From positions 7,541,570 to 7,605,569 of the forward strand of contig JASSKH010000005.1 in the NCBI GenBank assembly GCA_031763025.1: a DNA stretch of 64,000 bases, given 5' to 3'. This DNA comes from Macrocystis pyrifera (Eukaryota > Sar > Phaeophyceae > Laminariales > Laminariaceae). The notes under the pieces were generated by a model. That model was not told where the DNA came from. It ran no database searches and saw nothing but the letters and a program-made list of their open reading frames with translations. Numbering within the stretch: the stretch's first letter is position 1; every line of letters starts with the position of its first letter. Below, piece by piece: positions 22,920 through 36,200 of this stretch. A program made the translations under genes and the position numbers.

Positions 22920-24420
22920 GCAAGTGCTCGTGCCCCTTTTTTAGGGTGTACCTATACCCCTGTGTATTACGCGAAGGAAAGCTGACGAAATAACAATTGC
23001 AGGGGACCATATATAGCAACCAGTAACCAAAATACACACAAAAAATATACATATTGCGGTGTTTTTTTTTTTTACGAAGCAATAGTTTGGTTCTGATTAC
23101 TCTGTTCTCCCGTAGCATCACCACATCACACTCTCTCCCTTCTCTCGCACACACACCGGATACCATCGTCCTCACCGTGTCCTTTCTCCTCCTCCTCCCC
23201 TGCGCGTACCAGCACTCTTTTCAACCCCCGCCGCTACGTATACACACGGCGTGATCCCCAAATGCCACCTTTTGTTCTTGCCATCTGGCTGCAGTGTGCA
23301 ACATGCCCTTAATATCCGTGTTATCCAATGATACTTCCATATTAAGGGTAGGCGTGGGATCTTGAAAACTTGTTCGGCTTTAGTATGCCCCGCGGAGCAC
23401 CGGCTCTCGATGGGTGGGTGGGTTTTGGGTGGGTGGGTGGGTGTGAGTGGGTATGCTACCGGCCCCGCTGGCAGCGGTCGTACCCCTTGCCACTGTTGAT
23501 TGTTAATGCCGGTATACATGCTTCCCGCGCGACCCCCCCCCCCCCCCCCCCCCCCCGCCCCCCACCGCTTCCGCCGCCCTTCCGAACCTCGGAAACGCAA
23601 CGGATACACGGGCGGTAGGAAGTAAACGGTTTCGACGGTACCTGCGACAGTCGCTCTCTTATAGACCTGTGTGCTGCACGGCTGGCTTTTCCTTCCGCTC
23701 GTAAATAACAATGGCACACTGCTTGCATTTTGGAGAGGAAAATGCGTTTTCCAACTGCTGCTGCCTCTGCCTTGTGTTGACTCTGCCTGCCATTTCTGAG
23801 GAGGAAAAGTACGGCTAGGCGGCTTGCGCTGCGCTGCGGTTCGGTTCACGACTGACTCCGTCATAAAATGTTGCAACCGGTTGGCACAACTAAAGTAGGT
23901 GCGCATTGTACGAGTACTATCGGTCACTGCCGGTACTCTTGTATACATACGTAAGTGCATTTTTATACGGCGAGACGTGTCATGCGAACAAGCTTGCGAA
24001 TACATTTGAAAGTTTTTTTTTTAATCTCGCAGCTTAGTTTTGTTTTTTTTTAAAATACATATTCTACCGATTTCAGGTTTTGGAATTGCGACCCTGTGCA
24101 CGGCAGTCCCAACAGCGGCGTAATAATTGTTGTTACTTATCGAAACACTGCTTGCTTTCGAAATTCGCACCCTCACTGATGATGCCCCCCACGCAGTACG
24201 TGAGAAACAAGAAAATTGAGAGGAACCCGGGTTACGTGGGGCTGACTCCCATAAATAGGCCGCCCTCCCCTCAAAACACGTCAGTTTCCACCCAACTCAC
24301 AATGTTACCCACCCCCAGCAGGAAACTGGTATATTTTGTACCCCCCCCCCCCCCCCCACACATGCGTTTTGTGCCCAGAGAAGGCAAAACAAGAAGGAGA
24401 TAAGGTATAGGCAAAATGTT
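22920..24420. other. No convincing gene
   Basis: C-rich stretches at 23533-23556 and 24343-24357. The long minus frame across 23172-24005 is carried by these tracts and shows no homology I recognise. Confidence 0.45.
23406..23450 (+). repeat. GGGT tandem run, G-quadruplex-like
   Basis: At least seven GGG runs separated by T or TTTT within 45 bases on the plus strand. Confidence 0.6.
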
Positions 24421-24423
24421 GTA

Positions 24424-24573
24424 CGTAATAAATGGAAGAAACGTATTGAACGCCTAAACGCTGGAGTTGTCTCTATTGGGAGTAGGAACGAGTGCTCCGT
24501 TTCGAAAGAGATGCGTGGTCAGTGGTCAAATGACTAAGGCAAGCAGTGAGCACGCCCCCGCCCCCCCCGCCCC
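24424..24573 (+). mobile_element. Poly(C)-tailed LINE, 3' end, copy 1
   Basis: Translates as KWKKRIERLNAGVVSIGSRN, matching the C-terminal segment of copies 2 and 5 (ERP-VGGVSIRSRNGAPSRKG). It ends GAGCACGCCCCCGCCCC, the C tail. Confidence 0.65.
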
Positions 24574-24579
24574 ATCCAT

Positions 24580-26860
24580 GAATCGTGATACGTTTTTATA
24601 TACCGATATATATCTCGTTTTTAAATAGCGGTATATATCTCGTTATTATGTGGTTTCTGCCTCAGTACCGCGTCCGATTATTGTGCGTCGATTTTTTTCA
24701 ACATATTATTCTATCTCTTCGAGTAGCTGATTGCGCCTGCCAAAACGTTCGGCACTTTTCACTGACACCACCCGACCGGATCCATTATGCACTCTTGTTG
24801 CCGCGACTTCGAACGGATATATTTTTATATATCCGGTGCATTTTTAAGAGGCCCACCCACTACGATTCTCGCCTTCCTAAACTGCGACCACTTGTTTTGT
24901 ACGCTGAGTATAACTGGAATGTTGGGGGTAGGGGGTTAAGTCTTTCGCGGTGGTACGCGGTGGTAAAGCGGTTTTCTCCCTGTGGACAGGCGAAAAGTGA
25001 CTGCGTGCTATAGTCACACCTGAAGGTTGGACCATGTATGTATCTACGCAGCCCGAAAAAGCAACAAGTGCGACCCAATAATGAACACCCTTATGGAGTA
25101 ACGCCTCCCCAAGTAATACAAACGTCTAGAGGTGCGGCTGCGGCTGCGTGTGTGTCTTACGGCTCCCTTACATCGCAGTTTGGTCACTATCCCTTGAACA
25201 TCCTGGAAGCACGTTCCGTGTTGCCGGCGCTGTTTACTCGTCATGTGTGTTCGATCCTCCTCCCCCCCCCCCCCCGAAGCAACAAAGGAGTTAATACTGC
25301 GTGAAGGCGTTATTCTCGCGAATAACTGCAAGGACATGCTCGGTAGGGGATAATACCTATTATGGCGGGCATGCCGAAGTTGACAAAGTGTCGGGGTCCC
25401 GGTACGAACTAGCGAGTTCGTACCGAATCATACCGTAATGTCCTGCGAAGTATTGATGCCGTACCGAACCTTGCCGAGGACTTGGGTAGGGTATTTATCG
25501 AGAAAATACCCCCGTTGTACTTTTGGTATGTAGGTGCCCTACCGATTGCACCCTTGGAATATTACGAGGCGATCAACCATTGAATGTTAGTCCCACCCTC
25601 TTCATGCATATCGCCAAACACGGCACTAGAACGTACCAGGTACTACTTAACTCGAGAAAGTTGGTTGAGGTACACTTGTGTACGAGAGACAAAAGGGAAT
25701 GTAACGCTAACCAATAGTTGATTGGGTCTGTTTGGCTTATGGGGGTTATGTTCGCGACCATTTCCCCGGAGTATTCTCGAACGTATGGGAAACTACTGCT
25801 GTACCCTATCAAAAACGGCCCCCAGACGCCCAACTACTGCTGTATGAAGGCGCGTGTGTGTATCTGACACCGTCTGTACCTTTCGCATCCTTCTTTTGTG
25901 TTCATGACGTGATAACTGTACTGGCGGGGTTTTTTTTTTTTTTTCCCCCACGCAACGTCGGAATAACAAGCACTCACCGTTTCTCCAAGTGTTTGCATTA
26001 CTTCCACCCCGAATGCGATACGCCCCGAATGCCATACGTTACTTCCCCCCCCCCCCCCCCCTGCCCTCCAACCCCGGTTCCCTCCTTACTGCTTTGTCCT
26101 TGCGTTTAGTTTAGCACCCCCTACGTTGGTTGGGTCGCGCCGTGTTGCTCTGTCAAAACCCGCTCTGGAAGCGCGCTTATTCTCGAAACGCGGTTCTCAT
26201 ATCGATCTTGGCCGCATTCCTTACACAGACGCGCCACGTGCACTTGATGGCATATACTTTCGAATCATATGATTGGATTGTCTCGCTGAAAAGGAACTTT
26301 CGCCCGAGGCGACTGAACCTTCTAGAACTTCACCCGCAGTTGCATTTTTGGGGACAAAATTACTCGGTTTTTTTTCCCCGTAGAATACCGTCTGCGGCGT
26401 AGCGCAAGAGTTCAGAGGCTACGATCTACCCTTTTTAAGCTAACAAGGAGACCGATGATATATAAAAAAAAAACGAGAAGCGTATACAGATGCTTCGTAC
26501 AGATGCTTCGTACATGACGTCACTGAACAGGGGTTTTTTTACGCCCAGACCGATTCCGCCCACATTTTTCGGCGCAAATATGCTTGGAAGTTGGAGTGGA
26601 ATACTGTCTGAAGTGAAGTGGAAGAGTAAAGAGGCTGCGCGGCTGCCTGTAGACCGCCAAGGCGACCGGGATGCAGAAACACGGGGGCGGTCGTCTGCCC
26701 GTGTCCTCCCTGTCCCTGTGTCGCTTGCTCTAAAGTGGAGGGGCAGCGACGCGCTACGTGTATACGCCCGCGTCTTCTTTCAGAACATATGGATGATATC
26801 TACTGCACCTGGTTGGTATAAACACTTGCGATGGTGGTATCAAGATGTACTGCGTATGAC
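24580..26860. other. No convincing gene
   Basis: Contains a perfect hairpin (25401-25424), C runs (25261-25274, 26046-26061) and a short dispersed motif CCAATAGTTGATTGGGTCTG (about 25710-25730) that recurs at about 56235-56260. Confidence 0.45.
25401..25424. repeat. Perfect 10-bp stem hairpin
   Basis: GGTACGAACT, loop AGCG, AGTTCGTACC. No U-tract follows and no gene end is nearby, so I do not call it a terminator. Confidence 0.6.
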
Positions 26861-26868
26861 GTGCACAT

Positions 26869-26975
26869 TATTACGGGGGGCCATAGTAAATTGCACCAAA
26901 CATTATTGGTAAAAATAGCGAAATATATTTGTGTGTATATACCGTAGGTCCTGTTTACTATGGCCCCCCGTAATA
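26869..26975 (-). mobile_element. MITE family A, copy 4
   Basis: TIRs TATTACGGGGGGCCATAG and CTATGGCCCCCCGTAATA. The core reads GGTAAAAATAG on the plus strand, so the copy is inverted relative to copies 1-3. Confidence 0.85.
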
Positions 26976-27302
26976 TTGAGTTGTCTTTTGCCCCCCCCCC
27001 CCTCTTTGTATGGTCACTTTGTCCATGGATTCCCACAGACTAGTACGGCACGTGACGCATCCCATCTCTGACCGGCACGCCGTTCGTCGTTTCCCCCTTG
27101 CCGTCGGTTTTCAGTCGCGGACACGAACGCTTTCGCTCGCTCTCTTCGGCGGATGATGCATCGGTGTTCGCGTGGCGTACACTATACCCGTGGTCGAGCA
27201 GCGAAGAAGAGGCGCATGCCCGGACGGCTTGCTCCGGGATACTTGCTGAGATGGCCCTGAGCAGGAGCGGGCAGTTTATTTACCTGGCCAGACCTAGGTG
27301 AG

Positions 27303-27818
27303 ATGAGAGATCGGCGTATTGGTTTGGTGTGCAAGGATTTGCATCGGTGCCACTCCGACTTTTTGAGTGCCGGTCCGTCCGTCGTGTTGGACTGCGGACG
27401 TGAGAGTTGGATGCTTGCGTGGCGGAGATTCAGCAAGCATCCTGTGGCCTGTGGGGCATGCTCGCTTTGCAGTTGTACGGCAAACCCCAAGAATAGACAT
27501 TGCCAGACGATGTTTTTGTACGAGAGCAGACGAAGCTTTCGACTAAACGTGAACCGTTTTAGCGAAACTTTGAATGCGAGCCTTCGCAACTCCGTTGTGT
27601 TTGCAACCAAGCACTCACGTGTATATCCCGTACCGAAACCGATTGCGGTAGCTGTACCGCCCCGCCATGCCAGTGTCACCACACGTGACTCGACAACAAC
27701 GACAACGCTTACGAACACGCGGGTGGTGCTCTCCCTTTCGGACGCCTTCGACGTCACATCTTCTGCAGGCGAGGGACTCCCAGCAACAGCCACTGCTTCT
27801 GACACGCCGGTGGCTTAG
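27303..27818 (+). other. Hypothetical 171-codon frame upstream of the satellite
   Basis: Open frame ending SSAGEGLPATATASDTPVA. Its last third is Thr/Pro/Ala-rich and leads toward the satellite at 27.95 kb, so it may be a diverged edge of that array or the start of the gene it came from. An equally long minus-strand frame covers it, so coding status is doubtful. Confidence 0.2.
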
Positions 27819-27949
27819 CTTTTGACGCAAGCTTCAGCTTCAACCCTCTCCATAGCAACGGGGAACGGATCCTGCACCCGACAAGGTCATCTCGCGCACC
27901 GCTGCCGCTTCCGCTAATCCCAAGCTTCATTGTACGAAGAGAAGCCATG

Positions 27950-30900
27950 GGCTCGACATCACCTGCGACTTACTATTCGGTAGTGGCAGTGCTTACGCAA
28001 CGTGCAACCTCGGGTACATCCGACAGCTACCACTCGCTAACACAACGAGGTGCGCAGTATTCGACCAAACGCCGGCGCTGTTCACGCAAGCTCCGACATC
28101 CCCCCTGCCGTCAAAAACGCTAGTCGCATGAGTTCCCACGCCCACCCCTTCGACCGCTACGATGAAAAGGTCGCCTTTGACACAACGCCCGCGCCGCTCA
28201 AGCAAGCTTCTTCGTCAACGCGACCGGCAACTATCGTGGGCCCACCCCACCCCCCCCCCCGCCTCGATCAATCCCCCGACGGTGATGCCCACACAAGCTC
28301 CAACATCCACCCCTTCAACAGCGATTATCTATCCAACACACACCCACCCCTTTTGTTCCTCTCCGCCGGAGTGGCCCCCACACGATCCGACGTCGACTTC
28401 TTCGGCAGCTACAACCGATCCTACGCCGCCCACCCACCTTTCACGGACGCCTGTGCCGGCCACACCACCTCCGACACCACCTTCCTCGACAGCTACGACG
28501 GCCCAGTCTTCAATCCAAGGGTCCAACGCCGATGCGCTTGACGCATTTTCCTACTCTTCTTCGACAACGACCGATCCTGAACCAACCACCACGTTCCCAC
28601 CAACGCCAGAAGTGCCACATGCAACCTCCGACGTCGACCCCCTCGGCAAGTGCGGTGGGCCCACACCCAACAACCAAATTTCCCCCCTACGAAGAACCTT
28701 GTCCCAAAATGTTCGACGTGCCATCCCCCCTACGACCCCCATGGATCCCGCTTCGGCCACTACATGCTCGCCAACACCGGAGATACCCACGCCAAGCTCC
28801 AACGCCGATCCTCTCGACATCTGAAACACACCGAAAACCCAACAACCTTTCCCACCAAAGCCGGTGCCTCTGACGCCGGCCTCGGCGTCGATCCGTTCAA
28901 TAGTTGTAGTGGACCCAACATCAGCAATCTCAGTTCCACCCGCGCGAGCGCCGTCCGAGCAAACGCCTGCCTCCACCCCTTCCACGGCTACGACCAACAC
29001 ATCAACCTCCGACTTTGGTCCCATACCGATATTGCCTATGTAGACTTCGACGTCAGCCCCGTCGACCTCTACTACCTTCCCCACACGGAACGCTCCCAAA
29101 TGCCGGGGGGGTTCACACGGGCTCCGGTCGACCTCGGCCTCCTCGACCGCTACGATTAACCACACACCATCCGCCCCCCACGTTCCTAACACGTCGCTAC
29201 CTCTCACATGAGCGCCGGCATCATCCCCCCCGGCAACCACGGCGGACCCCTACTAACCGTCCCCTTACGCCCTTCGCCCGTAACTTCCATGCAACCTCCG
29301 ACATCTTCCCCCCGACGAATACGACGGACGCGTCGCCAACTGCCACCTTCGGTCCAATACCCACAAATTTTAGATACCTGGTAAGCCCCAACGCCCACCC
29401 ATTTGGCGCCTCCCGTCTACCCCACACCAACCACTAAATGCCGCAGTGGTCAACACAGACTCCGAACGCGGTCTCCTTGACCGACCACCACCAGCCTTAC
29501 ACCACCCTCCGCCACTTTACAAACACGCCGGTCGTGCTTTTACCCCCCTCCCGACATGACGCCCCTCGACAGCCACGGTCGACCCCTCGCCGACCACCTC
29601 TATGTATCCAGCACCAACACCTCCCGCGCAATCTGTGACACCTACTCCTCCGACGACTACAACAAGCCCCGGACCAGCCATCTCGTTCCCACCCACGCCA
29701 GAGCGTTCCCTTCATACTCCGATGTCAACCCCCTTGACCTGTAGGGGACCCGACAACCACACTCCCACCAACGTCGATGCTCTAAACGCACGCCACACCG
29801 CCTACCCCTCCGACAGCTGTGGCGCACCCATCACCAGCAGCCACAGTTGGTTGCACTGCATTCGAAGCCAGTGCTGCTCGCACAATCTCCGACTCACACC
29901 CGTTCGACCTCTACCCTCCGCCCAATCCCGACTCTCCCATTCTTCCCAACACCAGAATGGCTCCCACACGATACGACGTCGACTCCTTCGACAGCTACGA
30001 CCGACCTTACGCCGCCCAACCACCCTTTCACGCACGCCGATGCCACTAACAAAACTTTCCATGTGGTTCCCCCTCGACACTCGCCCCCTACCCAAGACGC
30101 CCAACGCCGACACGTCTTACACAATCTCCGGCGTTTTTCCCTTTGACAACGACGACCAACCCCACACCAACCACTGCGCACCCTCACCCTCGCCAGAGGC
30201 CCCCACGCCGTCGACCCCCTTGACCTGTCGCGGGCTCACACCAACAGCCGGGTTTCCACCAGCACTGATGCTCCAGGCAGAAAAACTCAAGCCATGGATC
30301 GATCCTTTTGATCGCTGTGGCGGGCCCAACGCCAACTGCTACGGTTGCACCCACACCAGTGCTTTTCGCACAAGCTCCGACGTCCACCCCTCGACGTCTA
30401 CCTTCTACCCAACGCCATCACTACACCCTCCCCGACGCGAGAGTGGCTCACAGCCTCTTTAACTCTTACCCCTTCGACATGCACATTCGACCTCACACCG
30501 CCCCAACCACCTTCAACGCGCACCGGTCCCCCTCGGATAGTCTTGAGATGACAACCCCTAGATACCTTCGGCAGGCTCCTCCCCAATAAGTCCCACGCCG
30601 ACGCGCCCCATACACTATCCTACGCTTTTCCCCTTTGACGACCACGACCGACTCCGTGCCAGCGACCATGTCCCCATCCTCATCCACACCAGTAAGCCCT
30701 ACGCAAGCTCCGACGTTGACGCCCTCGACAGCCGTGGCGAATCCAAACGCACCAACTACACTCCCACATGACACCTGCGCTCCTCGCGCAAGCCATGATG
30801 CCGACCAACAGCTTCGGTGGCCCCAAGACCACTTGCCAGCATTGCGCCAACGCCAGTGCGGCTCAAACAAGCCCCACACTGAGACGATTACGACCGATAC

Positions 30901-33213
30901 GTCACCCACCGCCACCGTCGGTCCCATCCCGAATTGCCTCCAACGCCCACCACCGACGCCGATCCCGTGGACTGCTACGGCCAACCTTACACAACTCAGC
31001 CACTTTTTTAAGTACCCCTGTGCTGCTTGCGCAAGGTCCAAGCACCACCACCCTCGACATCCACGGTACACTCTTCGCCAATCACCCCCACACACTCGAC
31101 CCCGACCATTCCCACGCGATCCCCGAAGATTGCCCCTCCAACTGCTACGACCAGCCCTGTACCCACGGCCGCGTTCTCGCCTACGGCAGAGAGTTCCATA
31201 CACGCTCCGACGTCGACCCCCTCGACGCGTGGCGGACCCAACACCAGCAACCACATCTTCCACCGACGGTAAGAGTGGCGCTCCTCACCCAGGCCCCAAC
31301 GCCGACCCCTTTCGACAGTTGTGGCGGACTCAGCACCGACTGCTACCAGACGCGCTCACACCTGTGCTGCTTGCACACGCTCCCGACCTCCACCCCTTTG
31401 AGGTCTACCTTCCACCCAACACCAACCACCACATTCTCCCCAACGCCGGAGTAGCTCACAGCCCCTTTGACGTCTACTCCTTCGACATTTACGACCGACC
31501 CCATCTCCCCCTGCCGCGTTCCACGCTCTGATGTGTTCCCCCTCGACATCTACGACGGACCCCTCCCCGGTAAGTCCAACGCCGACATGCCCCAATCAAT
31601 CTCCCGAATGTCTCCCCTCCGACAACAACGACCGACCCCGTACCAACAACCGCCTACGCCAGAAAGCCCCCTGCAAAAGATCCGACGTCGACCGCCTCGA
31701 CAAGTGCGGCGAACTCAACCCCAGCAACCCCATTCCCACTGACGTCGGATCTTCTCGTGCAAGCCATGACATCGACCCCTTCCGACAGCTGCGGTGGCCC
31801 CAACACCAACATCCACGATTGCACCGACGCCGGTGCGGCTCGTACAAGCTCCGCTTCTTCGACGATGACGACCGACACGTCATCAACCGCCACCTTCGGT
31901 CCCATACCAGTAAATTCTCACAAACCCTCCAGCATCCACACCTTCAACATCTCCCTTCTACCCCACACCGACCACCACTGCATCCTCCCGAGTGCCACAA
32001 GCTCCGCTGTCAACCCCCTCCACGACCACCGGGACCCATCACCGACTACCTCCATATACCCAACGCCGAGATTTCCCATACAATCTCCGACGTCTACTCC
32101 GATGACTACGACAAGCCTTGTACCAATCACCACCTTCTCACCGACCCCCTCGGCCTGTGGTTGACCCAACACCAGTCACTAGATTCCCACCAATGCCGGT
32201 GCCCCTCGCGCACGCCTCAACATGACCTCCTCCGACAGCTGCGGCGTATCCAACACCAACCGCCAGAGCTCACCCACGCCAGTGCTTTCCGCACAAGGTT
32301 CAACGCCCACCCCTGGGACAGATACCGTCTACTCAACATCGACCACCACGTCCAACCCAGACTGGCCCACAGATCACGACAGCTCCTCCTTTGACAGCTA
32401 CAACGGTCCTACGGCACCCACCCACCTTTCACGCACGCCGTTGCCACTCACATAGCCTCCGACATCCTCGACTCCAACACTGCCCCCCCCCCCCCCCTCC
32501 CCCCGACACGTGTCACACAATCTCTGACGCCCCCTCCCCCGACCAAATGGCGAGTTGGAATAAGGTGGGGTAACGTAGTTGATAATGTATGGAAGGGTGC
32601 AGGAGGAAAACAAGAAGAGATGATGTCCGCCGGGAAGTTTGAGAGGTACAAGGCAGAAAAAGTGGAAGAAAGGATAGAAAGAAGGGAAAGGCTAGCGCTA
32701 AGGTACAAGGTGAAATCGAAGAAACGCGTGAGAGATATACGGGGGGTTAAGCAAAGGGATAGGAATGAAAACGTTTTTGCACTGCCCCATCGAGTTCGCG
32801 AAAACTCTGAAACTGCGAGGTGGAGGAAGTAGATGCACAGCTGTGCCCGTGTGGCAAAGCTATAGAGTAGAACTCACACAGTAGGAGAATGTGAAATGTA
32901 CAAGGAGAAACGGGATGTGTTGGAAGAGATGAGGGAAATAGACGAATGTGACATGGAGGAGTTTGGTACACTAGATAGTAGCGAGAAAACGATCGCTATC
33001 CTAGGATATAGATGTTGGCCGCAGGCGGCGAAACAGAAAGGGGATGGAATAGAAAAAAAAAAAAACTTATGAAAACCACGTAATGAGCGCCCAAATGTGA
33101 GAGGTGTTTCTCTAGATAGGAGTAGAAAGGGTGCTCCGTCTCGAAAGGGATGTGTGGCCAATGATCAGATAACTAAGGCAAGCAACAACAAACGAGTACG
33201 CCCCCCCCCCCCG

Positions 33214-33247
<34 letters not shown>

Positions 33248-36200
33248 CGATCACGACCGACCGCGCATCCACCACCACATCGCCACCTACGCCCGGAAGC
33301 CCCACGCCACCTCCGGCGTCCACCCCCTCGACAGTTGTGGCGTACCCAAAACCAGCAATCACCTTTCTACTAACACCGGTGTTCCGCCGGCAAGCCACAG
33401 CATCGACGCCTCCGTCACCTATGGCGTATCCAACGCCAATAACCGCAGTTGCACCGACGCCAGCGCTACTCGCACAAGCTCCAACGCCCACTTTTATCCT
33501 CTACCGTCTACCCAACACCGACCACCACATCCTTCCCAATGCCAGAGTTGCTCCCACACGTTACATCGTCGACTCCGTCGACACCTACGACCGACCCTAC
33601 ACCACAACCCCACCTTCCACGCACGCCGATGCTACCCGGAAAACCTCTGATGTGACCCCCCTCGGCATCCACAACCAATCCCTCTCCTTTTCGTCCAACG
33701 CCGACATGCCCGACCTTTTTCTCCTCCGACGATAAGGATCGGCCTCACACCTACCACCACATCCTCACCCACGCCAGAAAGCCCCACACAATCTCCGACG
33801 CCGACCCCTTCGACAACTGTGGCGGACCTAAAACCAACAAGCGCATTCCCACCCACGTCGGCGCTCCTCGTGAAAAATCATGACGTCGACCCCTCCGACG
33901 GCTGTAGCGGCCTCAACACAAACTGCCACAGTTTCACCGACATATTCGACGCCAGTGCTGCTCGCACAAGCCCCAATCCCCACCCGTTGAATACCTACCG
34001 TCTATGCCACACCGACCACATGTATCATTCCCAACACTGACGTCGACTCCTTCAACAGGCACGACCGACCCTACGCCACCACCTTCCACGCACGCCGATG
34101 CCACTCGGACAACCTCTCATATGACCCCCCTCGACATCCACGACGGATCCCACCCAATTCGTCCTACGCCGACATGCCTTATCATACAGTCTTCGACCCT
34201 TCCCCATTCGACGACAATGACCGGCCCCACATCTACCGCCACATCCTCACCCACGCCAAAAAGCCCCACGCAACCTCCGACGCCGACCCTTTCGACAACT
34301 GTGGCGGACCTAAAACCAACAAGCACATTCCCATCCACGTCGGCGATCCTCATGCAAAACCATGACGTCGATCCCTCCCGACAGCTGCTGTAGCGGCACC
34401 AACAACAACTGCCACAGTTCCGTCGAAATATTTTGACGCCAGTGCCGCTCGCACAAGCCCCAACGCCCACTCCTTCAAAATTTACCGTCTACCAGGTATC
34501 CAACAACGACTGCCACATCCTCCCCACTACCAGAGTTTCTCCCACGCCTTACGACGTTGATTTCTTCGACACCTACGACCGTCTCTACGTCACCACCCCA
34601 CCTTCCACGCACGCCGATGCCACGCGGACAACCTCTGATGTGACCCCCCTCGACATCCACGACGGACCCCTCCCCAATTTCTCCAACGCCTACATGCCTG
34701 ATACAATCTCCGACCCTTCCCCGTTCGACGATAAGGACCGGCCCCACACCTACCACCACATCCTAACCCACGCCAGAAAGTCCCACGTAGCCTCCGACGC
34801 CGACCCCTTCGACATGTGTAGCGGACCAAAACCCAACAAGCACATTCCCACCCACGTCGGCGCTCCTCGTGCAAACCACGACGCCGACTCCTCCGACAGC
34901 TGTAGCAGCCCCAACGCCATCTGCCACAGTTTCATCGACGCCAGTGCTGCTCGCACAAGCCCCAACGCCCATCCCTTTTGTGACATCTACCGTCTACCCA
35001 TCACCGACCACCACATCCTTCCCAACACCAGAGTGGCCCGCATCGATCGATCGTTTGGCAGCTACGACCGACCCTACACCGCCCAACGCCGATGCCGCTC
35101 TCACAACCTGCGACACGACCCTCCTCGACAGCCACGTGGGGCAGACCCCTTCCCAATAGACCCCCACGCCGACACCTTTTACACAGCCTACAGCGTTTTC
35201 CCCCTGTGACGACGACTCACCCCACACCCTACCGCTACATCGTCACCCACGCGAGAAAGTCCTAGGCAGCAACCCCCGACGTCGACCGCGTCGACAAACG
35301 TGCCGGGCCCAAAAGCAACAATCACTTTCCCAACCATTCCGTTGCTCCCCGCGCAAAAGCCGCGCCGTCTACACATCCTGCAGCTTTGGCGACCCCAACA
35401 CCAACCGCCACAGCTGCTTCGACGTCAGTGCTGCCCCCCGCACAAGCTCTAACGCCCACCGCTTTGGCATCTGCCTGCCTTCCACCCCACACCGACCGCC
35501 AAATCCTTTCCAACGCCAGAGTGGTTCACACCACACGCAAGTGGCGAAGTCGACTCCTTCGACAGCTACGACCGACCCTACGCCTCCCGCCGACCCGCCT
35601 TCCCCCGCATGCGGGTGCCCTCTCGCACAACCTTATGCAATCCCCCACGTCTTCCCCTTTGGCGACAACGACCGACCTGCACCTCCCTACCACAACAGCC
35701 CCACCCATGCCCGAGAATGCCACAAACTCGGAAGCCGCCCCCTCAACATTTGGCCAACGCGGATATTTCCCATGCGATATCCGCCTTCTCCTTTCACGGC
35801 AACGGCAAACCCTGTACCACCCACCACAACCTCACCCACGCCCGCGAGCCTCGCAATCCTCTCGACCCGTACGAAGTCGACCGAAGAATCAACGGCCACA
35901 GACTACCTGCGCTCCTAACGCAAGCCACAACGTTGACCCCTCCAACAGCTGTGTGTGTAGCGAGTTCCAACCTACCAACCACTGTTGCACTGACGTGACG
36001 CTATGTGTTGCTCGCGCAAGCCCCGACACGCACGTCTATGAACTCTTACCTTCGCCGGCCATCTCATCCTTCTCAACACCAGAGTGGGTCACACACGTTA
36101 CGGCGTCGATTCCTTCGACACCTGCGACCGACCCTACGCCCCCCATCCACCTTGCACGCACGCCGCTGCGGCTTGCACCGCCTCCAACGTGATGCACATC

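Noticed and set aside
23172-24005. 277-codon minus-strand open frame
   Set aside because: Contains a glycine run from a C tract, shows no domain or codon pattern, and crosses simple repeats.
25401-25424. Transcription terminator hairpin
   Set aside because: No T tract and no gene end nearby; rho-independent terminators are not expected in nuclear DNA.
30635-31531. 298-codon Thr/Pro frame as an intact gene
   Set aside because: One of many frames in the satellite; the repeat pattern switches frames with each indel, and neither start nor stop is conserved.
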